Part shown: positions 14,691-26,011 of the stretch, one piece after another | Numbering within the stretch: position 1 is the stretch's first letter | Layout of the letters: each line of letters opens with the position of its first letter | Assembly: GCA_026182355.1 (NCBI GenBank) | Contig: JAPFBL010000542.1 | Location: 1-64,000, forward strand | Length of the DNA stretch: 64,000 nt | Direction of reading: 5' to 3' | DNA from: Hermatobates lingyangjiaoensis | Lineage: Eukaryota > Arthropoda > Insecta > Hemiptera > Hermatobatidae | Notes under the pieces: generated by a model | What the model was told of the DNA's origin: nothing | What the model saw: the letters and a program-made list of their open reading frames with translations, nothing else | The model's database searches: none | Made by a program: the position numbers and the translations under genes

Positions 14691-17600
14691 AACTAGTATC
14701 TTTGGTCAATTTTTTGAACTTTTTGTACACGTGTAAACAAACTGATCTATGTTTCAAAACTGTAGTATTTAGTCAAATTGTTACTTTTTTTCAACTTTTT
14801 GTACAATTATAACTGCTCTATGATTGAAAAGTGGTAGTACCTAGTCAAGTTTTTCAAATTTTTGTACATGTGTACTAAAAGAGGGTTATGATTGAAAGCA
14901 GGACTAACTAGTCAACTTTGTCACATTTTTTCAACTTTTTGATTAGTGTAAAAAAAAGTGCAATTAGATTGATGACAGGTTGTAACTACTCAACTTTGGT
15001 ACATTTTTTCAACTTTTTGTACGAGTGTACTTAACCTGCGCAATGATTGAAAAAAGCTAATAACTCGTCAACTTTGTTACATTTTTTCAAGTTTTAGTAC
15101 AACTGTACTCAAACTGGGCTAATATTCAAAAAATGCAATAACTAGTCAACTTTGTTACTTTTTTTCAACATTATGTAAAAATGTAGTCAAAGTGCAATAT
15201 CATTAAAGACAGGTTGGAACTAGTCATCTTTGGTCAAATTTTTGAACTTTTTGTACACGTGTACTCAAACTGATCTACGATTAAAAACTGTAGTATTTAG
15301 TGAAATAGTTACTTTTTTTCATCTTTTTGTACAAATGTACTAAAACTGCACTATGATTGAAAAACGGTAGTAACTACTCAAGTTTTTCAAATTTTTGTAC
15401 AAGTGTACTAAAAGAGGGTTATGATTGAAAGCAGGTACTGTCTAGTCAACTTTGTCACATTTTTTCAACTTTTTGAATATTTGTAAAAAGAGTGCAATTT
15501 GATTGATGACAGGTTGTAACTACACAACTTGGTACATTTTTTCAGCTTTTTGTACAAATGTAATCAACCTGCGCAATGATTGAAAAATGGTAATAACTAG
15601 TCAACTTTGTTATATTTTTTCAAGTTTTAGTACAAATCTACTCAAACTGGGCTAATATTGAAAAAATTCAATCACTAGTCAACTTTGTTACTTTTTTTCA
15701 AGATTATGTAAAAATGTAGTAAAAGTGGCTTATAATTGAAGACAGGTTGGAACTAGACAACTTTGGTCAATTTTGTCATCTTTTTGTACAAGTGTACTCA
15801 AATTGATCGATCTATGATTAAAAACTGTAGTAACTAGTCAAATTCGTTACATTTTTTCAACCTTTTGTACAAGTGTACTAAAACTACGCTGTGATTGAAA
15901 GATTGTAGGAACTAGCAAATTTTTTTAGATTTTATCAAGTTTTAGTATCAGTGTACTCAAATTGGGCTAATACAGAGAAAATGAAATAACTAGTCAACTT
16001 TGTTACTTTTTTTCAACATTATGTAAAAATGTTGTAAAAGTGCAATATCATTAAAAACAGGTTGGAACTAGTAATCTTTGGTCAATTTTTTGAACTTTTT
16101 GTACACGTGTACTCAAACTGATCTATGTTTCAAAACTGTAGTATTTAGTCAAATTGTTACTTTTTTTCAACTTTTTGTACAATTATAACTGCTCTATGAT
16201 TGAAAAGTGGTAGTACCTAGTCAAGTTTTTCACAGTTTTTCAAATTTTTGTACATGTGTACTAAAAGAGGGTTATGATTGAAAGCAGGCACTGACTAGTC
16301 AACTTTGTCACATTTTTTCAACTTTTTGAATTAGTGTAAAAAAAGTGCAATTAGATTGATGACAGGTTGTAACTACTCAACTTTGGTACATTTTTTCAAC
16401 TTTTTGTACAAGTGTACTTAACCTGCGCAATGATTGAAAAATGGTGATAACTAGTCAACTTTGTTACATTTTTTCAACTTTAAGTACAAATCTACTCAAA
16501 CTGGGCTAATATTGAAAAAAAGCTTTAACTAGTCAACTTCGTTACTTTTTTCCAACATTATGGAAAAATGTAGTAAAAGTGCCATATCATTGAAGACAGG
16601 TTGGAACTAGTCAACTTTGGTCAATTTTTTCAACTCTTTGTACACGTGTACTCAATCTGATCTACGATTAACTTTGGTTAGTAGTAACTAGTCAAATTTG
16701 TTTCTCTTTTTGAACTTTTTGTACAATGGTAATAAAAGTGCGATCTGTGCAAAAAAAATAGTAAGTAGTAAACATTGTTAAATTTTTTCAGTTTTTGTAC
16801 AAGTGTACTCAATCTGCGCTATGATTGAAAAATGGTAATGACTAGTCAAATATGTTACACTTTTTCAAGTTTTAGTACAAGTGTACTCAAACTGGGCTAA
16901 TACTGAAAAAATGCAATATCTAGTCAACTTTGTTACTTTTTTTTCAAAATTATGTAAAAATGTAGTAAAAGTGCAATATCATTGAAGACAGGTTGGAACT
17001 AGTCAACATTGGTCAACTTTTTCAACTTTTTGTACACGTGTACTCAAACTGGTCTATTTTTAAAAATGTAGTATTTAGTCAAATTGTTACTTTTTTTCAA
17101 CTTTTTGTACAAATGTACTAAAACTGCGCTATGATTGAAAAATGGTAGTAACTAGTCAAGTTTTTCACATTTTTCAAATTTTTGTACAAGTGTACTAAAA
17201 GAGGGTTATGATTGAAAGCAGGTACTGACTAGTCAACTTTGTCACATTTTTTCAACTTTTTGAATAAGTGTAAAAAAAGTGCAATTTGATTGATGACAGG
17301 TTGTAACTACTCAACTTTGGTACATTTTTTCAACTTTTTGTACAAGTGTACACAACCTCCGCAATGATTGAAATATGGTAATAACTAGTTAACTTTGTTA
17401 CATTTTTTCAAGTTTTATTACAAGTGTACTCAAACTGGGCTAATACTGAAGAAATGCAATAACTAGTCAACTTCGTTACTTTTTTTCAACATTATGTAAA
17501 AATGTAGTAACAGTGCCATATCATTAAAGACAGGTTGAAACTAGTCAACTTTGGTCAATTTTTTCAACTTTTTGTACACATGTACTCAATCTGATCTACG

Positions 17601-18545
17601 ATTAAGTTAGTAGTAACTAGTCAAATTTGTTACTTTTTTCAAATTTTTGTACAAGTGTACTAAAAGAGCGATATGTTCAACAAAGAAAACTTTGTTCAAT
17701 TTTTTCAACGTTTTGTACAAGTGTACTAAAACTGCGCTATGATTAAATAATGGTAGTACCTAGGTAACTTTGTTACATTTTTTCAACAATAGGTACCAGT
17801 AAACTAAAAGTGGGATATGATTGAAAAAAAGTAGTACCTAGTCAACTTTGTTAAATTTTTGCAACTTTTAGTACATGTGTACTAAAAGTGCTATATGATT
17901 GAAAACTATTAGTAACTAGTCAAATTTTGAATTTCTTCATAATTTTCACACGTGTACTAAAATTTCAATACGATTGAAAACTGGTAGTAACTAGTCAAGT
18001 TTTTCAAATTTTTGTTAAGGTGTACTAAAAGAGGGTTATGATTGAAAGCAGGTACTGACTAGTGAACTTTGTCACATTTTTTTCAACTTTTTGAATAAGT
18101 TTAAAAAAAGTGCAATTTCATTGTAAACTAAACTAATGTAAAAGTAAACTGATAGTGGGATATGATTGAAAAAAAGTACTAGCTAGTCAACTTTGTTAAA
18201 TTTTTCCAACTTTTAGTACAAGTGCACTAAAAGTGCTATATGATTGAAATCATTTAGTCATTACCATTTATCATAATTGTACAGATTGAGTACACTTGTA
18301 CAAAAAGTTGAAAAAATCTACCAAAGTTGAGTAGTTACAACCTGTCATCAATCAAATCGCACTTTTTTTTCACTGATTCAAAAAGTTGAAAAAATGTAAC
18401 AAAGTTGACTAGTTCCAACCTGTCTTCTATGATATTGCACTTTTAGTACATTTTTACATAATTTTGACAAAATTTTTACAAAGTTGACTAGTTATTGCCA
18501 TTTTTCAATGATAGCCCAGTTTGAGTACACTTGTACTAAAACTTG
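14690..18545 (-). repeat. ~78-bp satellite array in opposite orientation (arm 2)
   Basis: About 48 monomers whose reverse complement matches the monomers of the 3640-13066 array (GTCAACTTTGTTAC, CAACTTTTTGTACAAGTGTAC and a TGATTGAAAA segment). The last ~260 bases (about 18285-18545) flip back to the first orientation. The arms are more diverged from each other than monomers within an arm. Confidence 0.93.
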
Positions 18546-18960
18546 AGAAAATTCGTTATAGTTCTGTGTGTTATATTTTCAATGTGTTTCCTACACTTAG
18601 TCCTAGAGCAAATGTAAAGGCTCAGCCTAACCTTTAGGAAAAAAAATAACAATGAAATGTACTTGCCTTCTTATATGAAACAGATGTACCCCATACCCTC
18701 ACCCACGTCAATCCTATTACCAGTTAGTTGTACCACGACACTCACTCTTAGGTTCGTATTCTCTTCCTTATTTTATTTTATTGTCATTTTGTACTATATT
18801 TACTGTATACTAGAGATAACTCTCTGGTGTCATTGTATTTTTTAGTTAATGCCTGAAGAAGAACACTACGTGTTCGAAACGCGTTGTTTAAACCATTAAA
18901 CTTTTATATGTGGAGACCATTTCATTAACTTTTTACTCTACAATGAGTAAATATCACATA
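18546..18960 (+). mobile_element. PLE terminal-repeat fragment (ACGCGT hammerhead family)
   Basis: This segment, including the region before the ribozyme (TACTATATTTACT..ATACTAGAGATAACTCTCTGGTG), is homologous to 28840-28990. It ends in a hammerhead core at 18845-18900. No reverse transcriptase is attached, so it is a solo or truncated end. Confidence 0.65.
18845..18900 (+). ncRNA. Hammerhead ribozyme motif, stem III ACGCGT
   Basis: CTGAAGA (18853-18859) is followed by a GAACAC/GTGTTC stem II hairpin, GAA (18876-18878), palindromic ACGCGT (18879-18884) and a U cleavage nucleotide. TTAATG just upstream pairs perfectly with CATTAA at 18894-18899, giving a distal stem I. All invariant core positions are present. 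PLE terminal repeats are known to carry minimal hammerheads of this type. Confidence 0.75.
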
Positions 18961-20085
18961 ATAAGTGATTGCACAACGTTGGAATATTTCAATTTACAGG
19001 TTTTGTAAAATTATTTTATTTTATAACTTTTAAATGATTTTTTGTTTTGCTAAATGTACTTACTGTGTATATATTTTGAATCATGTTAAGAATACTACAT
19101 CAAATGCTAGGGGTCACATAAGAATCTTTGTTTTCATAGTTTAATAACAAGAAATAGAAATAACAGTTATTCCTGTCAATCACATTCAGTGAATGCATAG
19201 TATTAACTGTTACTATAATTTCTTAACACTGAGTGACACAAGGGGTCAAGGGTTCGTCTAAGTTTAGTATTGATAAGAAATTGACATTTACAAGGAACAA
19301 TTAGAATAAGTTTATGGAAAATACGTGCACAAACATAGCTGGCCCATATCAGTAACAAAATAAACCCTAAGGTAGCGGGTGGTATAATCTTCTTGTTTAG
19401 GTGTACTGTGTCAGGAGGGAGAGGAAGTTATAGTAAAAAAAAATAAGTTATATGTTAGGTTTTTTTTTATTAATTTTGTAGTTGAATAAGAATTAGATGC
19501 TGTTTTATTTAGTCAGAAGCTACAGGGAGGTTTTTTGGCTTATGATGATAATTTATTCTTCAGAAAATCATGTTGATCAGGCAGTAAGCCGGCCGTATTT
19601 CGATAGGAGAGCCGTATATGTTGAAAATTGAGAAAATGATTTTAGCACATGACGGATACTTAAGTATATTTAGAGTTGTTATATAAGAAAGCAGAGGAGA
19701 ATATCGGTATGTATGTCGATTATAAGGAGATATTGCGAAGCATCTGTGAGGACCTTGTAATCAACATCAGTATACTCCACTTCACCAACTAGGTCTTGAA
19801 TACTAACGTAACTAATAAAGGCAATCGTTATCAGGAGGCCTTGCAAACAATGTACTAATTAACTCATAGTATTCTCTAATTACATTAAAATAGAGTAAGT
19901 TTGTTTGTTGAACTTTTAGAACGAACACAATTTACGAATTCTGCAAATTCTTTTTCACACAGTCCTTTTTTAAAGTCGGACGACCTCATAACAGAATTGG
20001 CATAAACAGAGTCTTCTTTTCAACAATAAGTCCAGGTAAAGATAATATGCGTCCTTTTACTTTCTTCACAGATTCCATTGACACT
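18901..20085. other. Intergenic, nothing recognised
   Basis: AT-rich sequence with stops in all frames. No repeat family shared with the rest of the window was spotted. It may include 3' flanking sequence of CMC4. Confidence 0.5.
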
Positions 20086-20284
20086 TTAAATACCTTTTCT
20101 TTCTTCCCGAGGTAAAACTAAATCTCTAGTAATATACGGGTCATACATTGGCTTACTCAAAATAATCATTAAAGTCAAAACTGAAGCACACCCATAATAA
20201 GTCTTCCATGCCTGTTTGCCCAAGGCAACTCTTTGTATGGGATTCTTAGAGATTAGAGGTTTTTTCTTCCAAATTTTCTTTTGC
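20086..20284 (-). CDS. Unidentified membrane-protein-like frame overlapping CMC4 exon 3
   Basis: In another frame the same acceptor (20285/20284) opens about 65 codons ending at 20086: a basic start, then YYGCASVLTLMIIL (possible membrane segment), then a charged tail PREERKGI. I do not recognise it. It could be an alternatively spliced C-terminus (it needs an upstream exon ending in phase 2), a second cistron on the CMC4 mRNA, or chance. The in-frame ATG at 20301 falls inside the CMC4 intron. Confidence 0.25.
20246..20284 (-). CDS. CMC4: CMC4 coding exon 3
   Basis: Acceptor TTTTTAG before 20284. In phase 0 it encodes AKENLEEKTSNL and a stop at 20248-20246, a short charged tail like that of other CMC4 proteins. 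Confidence 0.8.
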   Translation of the reverse strand, partial: AKENLEEKTSNL

Positions 20285-20806
20285 CTAAAAATAAATAACA
20301 AAGATTACAAGTAGTTTCAAATAAAATTCTTTTCTGCTTTTACTGTGATCCCACGGCATTATAATACATATTTCGTTTATGAAAGTAATACAATTTAAAA
20401 ATTCAAGGAATCAGATTACGCGGTTTGAAATTCTTATATCTGATTTTACTGCATTAAATGCTTAGTCTTTTTTTCCTATTTCGTATTGTGGTTTGACCAC
20501 TGATAGTTATTTCACGTGTTTATGTGAAATCTTGTTATAGTAATATGTAACCTAAGTACCTACCTTTAATTTGGAAGTGTCAATACCAGAACAAGATATG
20601 GACTTAGAACCCCATACTACACAACATTCCCTGAGATATTCAATCCACTTTTGACATTTATCTTCTTGAAAATTGTTCTCTGCAAAAAGTTATTGTGATT
20701 TTAAAGAGTTGAATAACAATCTATAAATGTAAAAAAAAGTATGTATACCTCTCAAACACTTCTGAATATTACATGCATGTGGCTTACAAGGATCTTTAGG
20801 TTTCAT
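20246..20806 (-). CDS. CMC4: CMC4, twin-CX9C mitochondrial protein (3 exons)
   Basis: Joining 20806-20749, 20679-20564 and 20284-20246 gives a complete 70-residue frame. Landmarks are MKPKDPCKPHACNIQKC, DKCQKWIEYLRECC and SISCSG. Cysteines sit at 7, 12, 17, 28, 38, 39 and 49; C7-C17 and C28-C38 form the twin CX9C pairs of a coiled coil-helix fold. The human protein is 68 residues with an almost identical cysteine layout. Family members are imported into the mitochondrial intermembrane space by the Mia40 disulfide relay; the exact role of CMC4 is not settled. All introns are GT..AG (69 and 279 bp) and phases agree. The start ATG lies 3 bases after a TTTTTTTAG acceptor, so a non-coding 5' exon upstream is expected. 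The gene is not in an operon and shares orientation with GNPTAB. Confidence 0.93.
20564..20679 (-). CDS. CMC4: CMC4 coding exon 2
   Basis: 116 bases, acceptor TTTTTGCAG, donor GTAGGT. Encodes the second CX9C helix and the final cysteine (SISCSG). Ends in phase 0. Confidence 0.93.
20749..20806 (-). CDS. CMC4: CMC4 coding exon 1
   Basis: Encodes residues 1-19 plus one base (phase 1). The acceptor AG is at 20811-20810 and the donor GTATAC follows 20749. It carries C7, C12 and C17. Confidence 0.92.
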
Positions 20807-20809
20807 TAA

Positions 20810-21189
20810 CTAAAAAAATATTTAATACTTTGTAAAAAACCTATCAAAATATGAAACTGTCAAAATAACCTTAACCAACAGTGACTACAAGAAACTGATT
20901 CATAAAATATACACTAGTTTTCTAATTCCCTAAATAATTATTATCTATAATTGAAGAAAGCTGAACTAATTTAAAACTTATGTTAAATATATTATTCCTT
21001 TTAATAATCATACATAAACCAGTTTTTTATTGTACTTATGTAGCGAAAAAAAAATTAAGATAAAAACAAGTCCAACAATAGAAAACAGGTGATAAGTGAG
21101 CAGGGTTGTCCCTCGAGTCGCTACACTTACAGATTGAAAATTCGTTTTAAGAGAATGATAGAATTTTCTTTAGGTATCTAATACCTATA
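20810..21189. other. CMC4 upstream intron/5' region
   Basis: AT-rich. Presumably contains the intron before the coding start and perhaps the promoter. No coding exon or repeat identified. Confidence 0.4.
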
Positions 21190-21645
21190 TAAATAAAAGA
21201 ATGATTTTGTCTGTACATTGCTTAGAACTGACTCATTTCAAGTTTTCTTTACGTTTCATACATTGGAGAATCCGAATCCACCCTTAGAAAAATTTCTGTC
21301 GGTTTGTCCGCAAAATTTGGTCATAAGTAAACATAGCCACCATAAGACATATCAAGCTGAAACTTTTACAGTAGATTTGTGTAGGTCTATCTTAAAATAT
21401 ATGCTCTGAATTGATTGGAAACTTAATGTGGAAGTGAAGTTATGGACGTTTCAAGCAAAAACGTTTGTCACTCATCTACCATGAGACATAGCGAGCTGAA
21501 ACACTTTGACACTAGATTTGTGTCAAAGTAACGTAAAATATAGGCTCTGAATATTCTCCAATGTATGAAACGTAAAGAAAACTTGAAATGAGTCAGTTCT
21601 AAGCAATATACAGACAAAATCATTATTTTATTTATATAGATTATA
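21190..21645. mobile_element. Palindromic pair of Helitron-type 5' ends
   Basis: The left ~100 bases (CTATATAAATAAAAGAATGA..TTGTCTGTACATT..CTGACTCATTTC) recur inverted at about 21550-21641. Both match the 5' end of the Helitron at 48246. The interior shares the ATAACTTC..TCAGAGCCTATATTTTAAGTT segment of that element. No coding capacity. Confidence 0.6.
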
Positions 21646-21672
21646 CAAGTACGTAATGAAACTTAAATCTAC

Positions 21673-22600
21673 TTAATTATTATCTAATACAAGTTCAAAC
21701 ATTTTATTTATATAATGATATGCCTTAGTCCATATGTCTCTTTCCATAAGTTTTGGTTTTTCTGGGACCCACCTTCCTTTTCTTAATGTGTATGTCTTCA
21801 TAAGATGTGCTCTGGGTTGTAGTCTACAGCAGTCCAATAGTAGGTGATCTATCGTCTGAGGTGTGATTCTGTCACATGGGCAGGCGTCTGTCGGTGTTAG
21901 ATTAAACCGGTGCAGGTATGATAACATTTTTCCATGGCCTAACAGCACTTGGGTTATCTTGTAATTAATGTCAATATATGTCATCGCATTCTTGGAGATG
22001 GTAAATACTGCCTTGTATGTGTTCCTACTGGAGAACAGTTCCAAATGGCCTCCCACTCGTATAAGTCTTTCACGAGCCCAGTTCAGCAATACTGAGTAGG
22101 GGAATTTTTTATATTGTATATCTCCACTTCTCCTCGTTGCAGATTCTTTAGTCAGTTTGTCAGCCCGTTCATTTCCTGTAATTCTTACATGGGCCTTAAC
22201 CCAGGAGAACTTGAAACTGAGCTTTTATTGTAGATATGTGTCTTTCCTAATTGCTTCTATTAACGGGAAATGGTTGTTCCAGTTCTGCAAGGAGTCGATC
22301 GCAACCTGGCTGTCAGTTAGAATGTTAACCCCTACGACCCCTGCCAGGTTTTCAAGAGCCCACTCTACTGCCTTCAGTATTGCCAGCTGCTCAGCTTGAT
22401 TGTTTGTGCATATACTGTCGAGGGAATACCCTTCTTCATACTAATCTATTATTCTCATACGCTACAAATGCATAGCCAACTTCATCACCACCTTTACTAC
22501 CATCTGTGTAGACGTTAAATTTCGCTGCTTCTACTTTTCCAAAAATGAATCCCTTTTCCTTTTCCTGGATGAGGCCAAAGCACTGGTGAGATGAGAAGTT
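21673..22600 (-). pseudogene. LINE RNase H domain and C-terminal tail
   Basis: The catalytic acidic residues of RNase H are present: D in YTDGS, E in QAEQ, D in TDSQ. A stop/frameshift occurs near 22440, and the open 138-codon tail ends at 21673. The HLLLDC tail is the zinc-like motif seen after RNase H in these LINEs. Confidence 0.85.
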
Positions 22601-22657
22601 CACTGGTCTGTCAAGTTTGGTGCCATCAATACCTTCTGCTTGTTCACTTCTCTTAAT

Positions 22658-22910
22658 CTACCAAGTATTTGATAGTTGTGAGATAAGAATTACATCCAAA
22701 TTAGGATTTGTGACCACAATGGCTGCCCTCTCCCTTCCTTCACCTTTATTATATATTTTAAAATTAGAATTAAAGTCAGAAATTATCCTATTTACAGTGT
22801 ATGGTTCTTGGACGAAGATTAAATCTATTTTATTTCTGTTGGTATGACAGAGCAAATTAGTTGCTTTCGTTCATCGTTGCAGGTTTATTTGTAGACATTT
22901 AATATTAACA
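22658..22910 (-). pseudogene. LINE endonuclease domain fragment
   Basis: Begins IKCLQINLQR, an in-frame stop, then NKIDLIFVQEPYT and RAAIVVTNPNLDVI. This is the N-terminal third of an APE-like endonuclease. The conserved E of the QEPY motif is present. Confidence 0.8.
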
Positions 22911-23322
22911 AGGTTGTTTCTACTGTCCATAGTCAGTGTTTTGTATTTTTCTGTTGCAAGGCTATTGCTTACTCACAGCACTGTGATTAGTTGACACCCT
23001 TCTTTCAGCAGATGCAAATCTATTATACTAGTTAAGACAATTGTTACATTTAATTCCTTCGTTTTCGGTTTTACACTCCTTAATGCTATGTTTGCCAGTA
23101 CATATAGGGCAAGTTAATTAATTCATTGGTACATCTGGTAGACGTGTGGTTGAATTCCTACATTTAAAACATTGAAGTACAGAAACATGGTCCTCAACAT
23201 GGTTCAATGAACACTTTTCGCTAGCTGGGTGAAACCTCTAAAACCAAAAACCTTACATCTCCTTTATTTTTAAAAATTGTTTTTAACAATATTTGATCTT
23301 TGTCAAAGATCAAATAGTTATA

Positions 23323-23673
23323 TTATAGTGTCAACCTACCTGCAGGTAGGGTTTGTCGATTTTTGAAAACCGGTTTTTTGGAGAAAATCATGGAATTCGA
23401 AAACCGGCTTTTTGGTAGAAAATATCGGTTTTCTACTGCGTTTTCAAATGTAACCTCTTCAGGTATATTACATACTTTAATTCTAGGTAAATATTTCTGA
23501 CACATGTCTGCTGATAAATCGTCTTCAGCGGAAGCATTGATTTCGCCACACAACCTTTCCAGATCTCCTTTGTCATCTAATTGGAATAGTACTCTCCCTT
23601 GAGAAATTCCTTTCATATTCTTTAAACTCTGTCTTGGCCTACCATTTTTAAGCTTTCCATTTAAACTCATCAA
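23323..23673 (-). pseudogene. LINE ORF1 (gag-like) fragment
   Basis: A 116-codon frame with DLERLCGEINASAEDDLS, typical of LINE gag proteins. Its C-terminal ~35 codons come from an inserted ~105-bp dispersed repeat (23335-23445), so the original gag continues beyond this insert towards the zinc knuckles at about 23240-23030. Confidence 0.6.
23335..23445. repeat. 105-bp dispersed repeat, copy 1
   Basis: Starts CTGCAGGTAGGGTTTGTCG and is rich in short inverted AAACCGG/CCGGTTT motifs. A second copy is at 23985-24085. It interrupts the LINE gag. Confidence 0.75.
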
Positions 23674-23984
23674 TTTCTGACTTGTAAATGCGTTGACAAT
23701 TATTAAATAATTTTATTGATTCAAGGATGTCTTTTTTGAAAGAATTTTTAAGGTTTCCACTAACCGTAGTAATATTTTGTAAAAGACCTACAGCCCTTGT
23801 GAAAATTTCGTTTTTGCACTTCCTTCCATAATGGCTTTAATTGTGTTTATAGTTTTTTTAGAATTTTTTTTCTTTTTTACGTAAATAAGAGTTTAAAGTT
23901 GCCAGGTATTTGATGAAAAATAAATATTCTTCTTTACCTTGAATAATTCCTATAACTATCCAGCGAATGTAGGCTTCTCCTATA

Positions 23985-24085
23985 CCTGCAGTTAGGGTTT
24001 GTCGGTTTTTAAAAATCGGTTTTTTGGAGAAAATTATGAAATTTGTAAACCGGTTTTTTAGTAAAAAATATCGGTTTTCAATGTG
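23985..24085. repeat. 105-bp dispersed repeat, copy 2
   Basis: Starts CTGCAGTTAGGGTTTGTCG; same order of AAACCGG-like motifs as copy 1, about 85% identical by eye. Confidence 0.75.
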
Positions 24086-24244
24086 TGAATAACATTTAAA
24101 AAAATTTAAAATGACAAATGTAGCCAAATGTACCAGATTGATGTTGCAAGCGGTTTGGTTCTTGGAATCATATCGGTCCGATTTAATAATATGGTTATTA
24201 TAAAAATATGAAAATATATTGTAGTAAAAGTCATGAGACTTCAA

Positions 24245-24974
24245 TCACGGCAAAGAGTTAACGCTATATAATAACAATAACGCTATAAAAACTGAATGTT
24301 TATCCTGGACTAAAGGTTTACTTGCTATACTTGTACTGTTTACATTTAATTACATTGTTAAATTGACTATGTAAAATCTTTCTAAGTCCATACATGGAAA
24401 ATAATAATAGTCCAGTAATTATTACTAGAGAGAGCCAACGTTTCGTTCATATTTGTAGACATCTTCAGCGCTAAATAATTACAGAAATTAATTACAGTAA
24501 CATGAAAAAAATAGAAATAATTTAATATATATTTGTTTTCATGTTACTGTAATTAATTTTTGTATTTATGTAGCCCTGAACATGTCAACAAATATATACA
24601 AATTGCTGACTTGTATTACTGTTTGGCATTAGACCAAACCCTTATAAAGAAAGAAATATTCTTGTTTAAATAAACACTGTTTATTACTTTAACAATTTTG
24701 AAAGGTTAATTATAAAGAAATATCTGCAAATATAAATAAATATTGTATTCATTTACTTAAACCTATAAGTCTTCGTAAGTTACTTAAAATATTTAGAATG
24801 GGCCTTCTTGAACAAGACAGCACCTTCTTTCATCTGAAACACAATAAATTTATTAATAACTTAAAATTACTGTTTATTGTGTCCAATGCTCACATTTAAA
24901 GGCTTTTCTCCTTCACAAATTATTTGTTCATTAACACCAATATTAATTATCAGTGAAACAATTACCGTAATTAT
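24245..24974. other. Intergenic DNA with a degenerate PLE end
   Basis: Holds a minus-strand hammerhead-like core (24428-24476) and a local inverted repeat (24485-24500 against 24540-24555, CATGTTACTGTAATTAATT). No gene. Confidence 0.5.
24428..24476 (-). ncRNA. Hammerhead-like core, stem III ACGT
   Basis: On the minus strand: CTGAAGA, an imperfect TGTCTAC..GAAC stem II region, GAA, ACGT, U, then GGCTCTC. Position 2.1 is G facing G1.1, so stem I is imperfect. Probably a decayed copy. Confidence 0.4.
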
Positions 24975-25258
24975 AGGTGTGTTAAGGTTGCAGTGGCAGT
25001 CATGCAAGGGAACACACATAGGCCGAACAATGGTCCTTTGTGACACCACACAATGAACATTGATTCTATACTATGAGTCCTCAAGTTTATTTAGATTAGG
25101 GATATCTTATTAACAAGTGGCTGGCATCGTATAGACTTAACGTCCTCTCCGACGGACGATTTATTCACCTTCTCAAGTGAACTCCACACTATAGTACTGA
25201 ACCCCAGAACTATCAATTCAGAGGCGAGCACGTTGCCACTGAGCCAACCTAACTCACA
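24975..25258 (-). mobile_element. tRNA-derived SINE, copy 1
   Basis: The tRNA-like head lies at the right end on the minus strand (GCTCAGTGGCAACGTGCTCGC region); its B box is decayed. The tail at the left is GACTGCCACTGCAACCTTAACAC. The body is shared with six or more other copies in this window. Confidence 0.8.
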
Positions 25259-25430
25259 TTTTGCCTAACTCAAAAAGCATTTCGAGTAGGTACTTTAACG
25301 AGTATCTGACATCGTACAGGCTCGGGACCGACGGCTTAACATCCTCTCCGAGGAACGACATACTCAGATTTATTCATCTCCCGCGTGAATAAATCGAGGA
25401 CCAGGTGGGTATCGAACCCGGACTATTAAT
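25259..25430 (-). mobile_element. tRNA-derived SINE, copy 2 (head truncated)
   Basis: Directly adjoins copy 1. It carries the body segment and an intact B box (GGGTTCGATACCC on the minus strand, about 25415-25427), but the head is cut inside the tRNA part. Confidence 0.8.
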
Positions 25431-26011
25431 AATAGATAATTAATCTCAAGATTATTAATGGCACTAACTATGTCCAAGTAATTAAAATATATAAGATTCA
25501 TCATTAAAATATAGTTTTTATTCTTTTTTTTTACTTCTTTTTGAGGAAGATCCTAATACCTAAAAATCGTACCACAAATGTATCTTACCTGTCAATCTAC
25601 AGTAACCTATTTTGTAGTCAATAAAGTACTTCTGATTCATTTATTTATAATTTTTGCTTTCTTTCGAGGTCATTTATGGATAGGTTGTTATCACTGCTAT
25701 TAGTATCAAATGTTGGAGGTTAGAATCTTATATATTTCATAGACTTTGTTTTGATGTAGATATACTAGACTAGTAATTCCCAACGGGGTTCATGTGCAAT
25801 GACTTCACTTCTAACGAATTTCGATAGGAGCTATAAAGGTTGAGAACCGTTGTACCAAAAGTTGTCTGTTTCGTTGATTAATAGTGTCTTTATTAAAGAG
25901 TTTTTAGTAGTTAAAAATTGAATTGATCAAGAATACAGCCATTTACAAGGCTTCTTTATATAATATTTATCACAGTATCGAATGGCCTTGTTTATTAGTA
26001 AAGATATAAAT
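25431..26011. other. 3' flank of GNPTAB
   Basis: AT-rich; should contain the GNPTAB 3' UTR and polyadenylation site. AATAAA-like signals are too frequent to choose one. No other feature seen. Confidence 0.4.

Larger units (their letters stand above)
21673..23673 (-). pseudogene. Decayed LINE retrotransposon (gag, EN, RNase H; RT deleted)
   Basis: Read 5' to 3' on the minus strand: gag-like ORF1 (23673-23323), zinc knuckles CPICTGKHSIKEC then CNNC (about 23100-23030), APE-type endonuclease start (IKCLQINLQR.. then DLIFVQEPYT, about 22905-22660), then RNase H (VYTDGSKGG near 22515, QAEQLAI, LTDSQ near 22310) and a C-terminal tail with CPCDRITPQTIDHLLLDC (about 21885). The order matches non-LTR elements of the I/R1/Jockey group that keep RNase H. 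The reverse transcriptase and most of EN are missing between about 22650 and 22600. Stops and a frameshift interrupt the rest. Confidence 0.85.
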
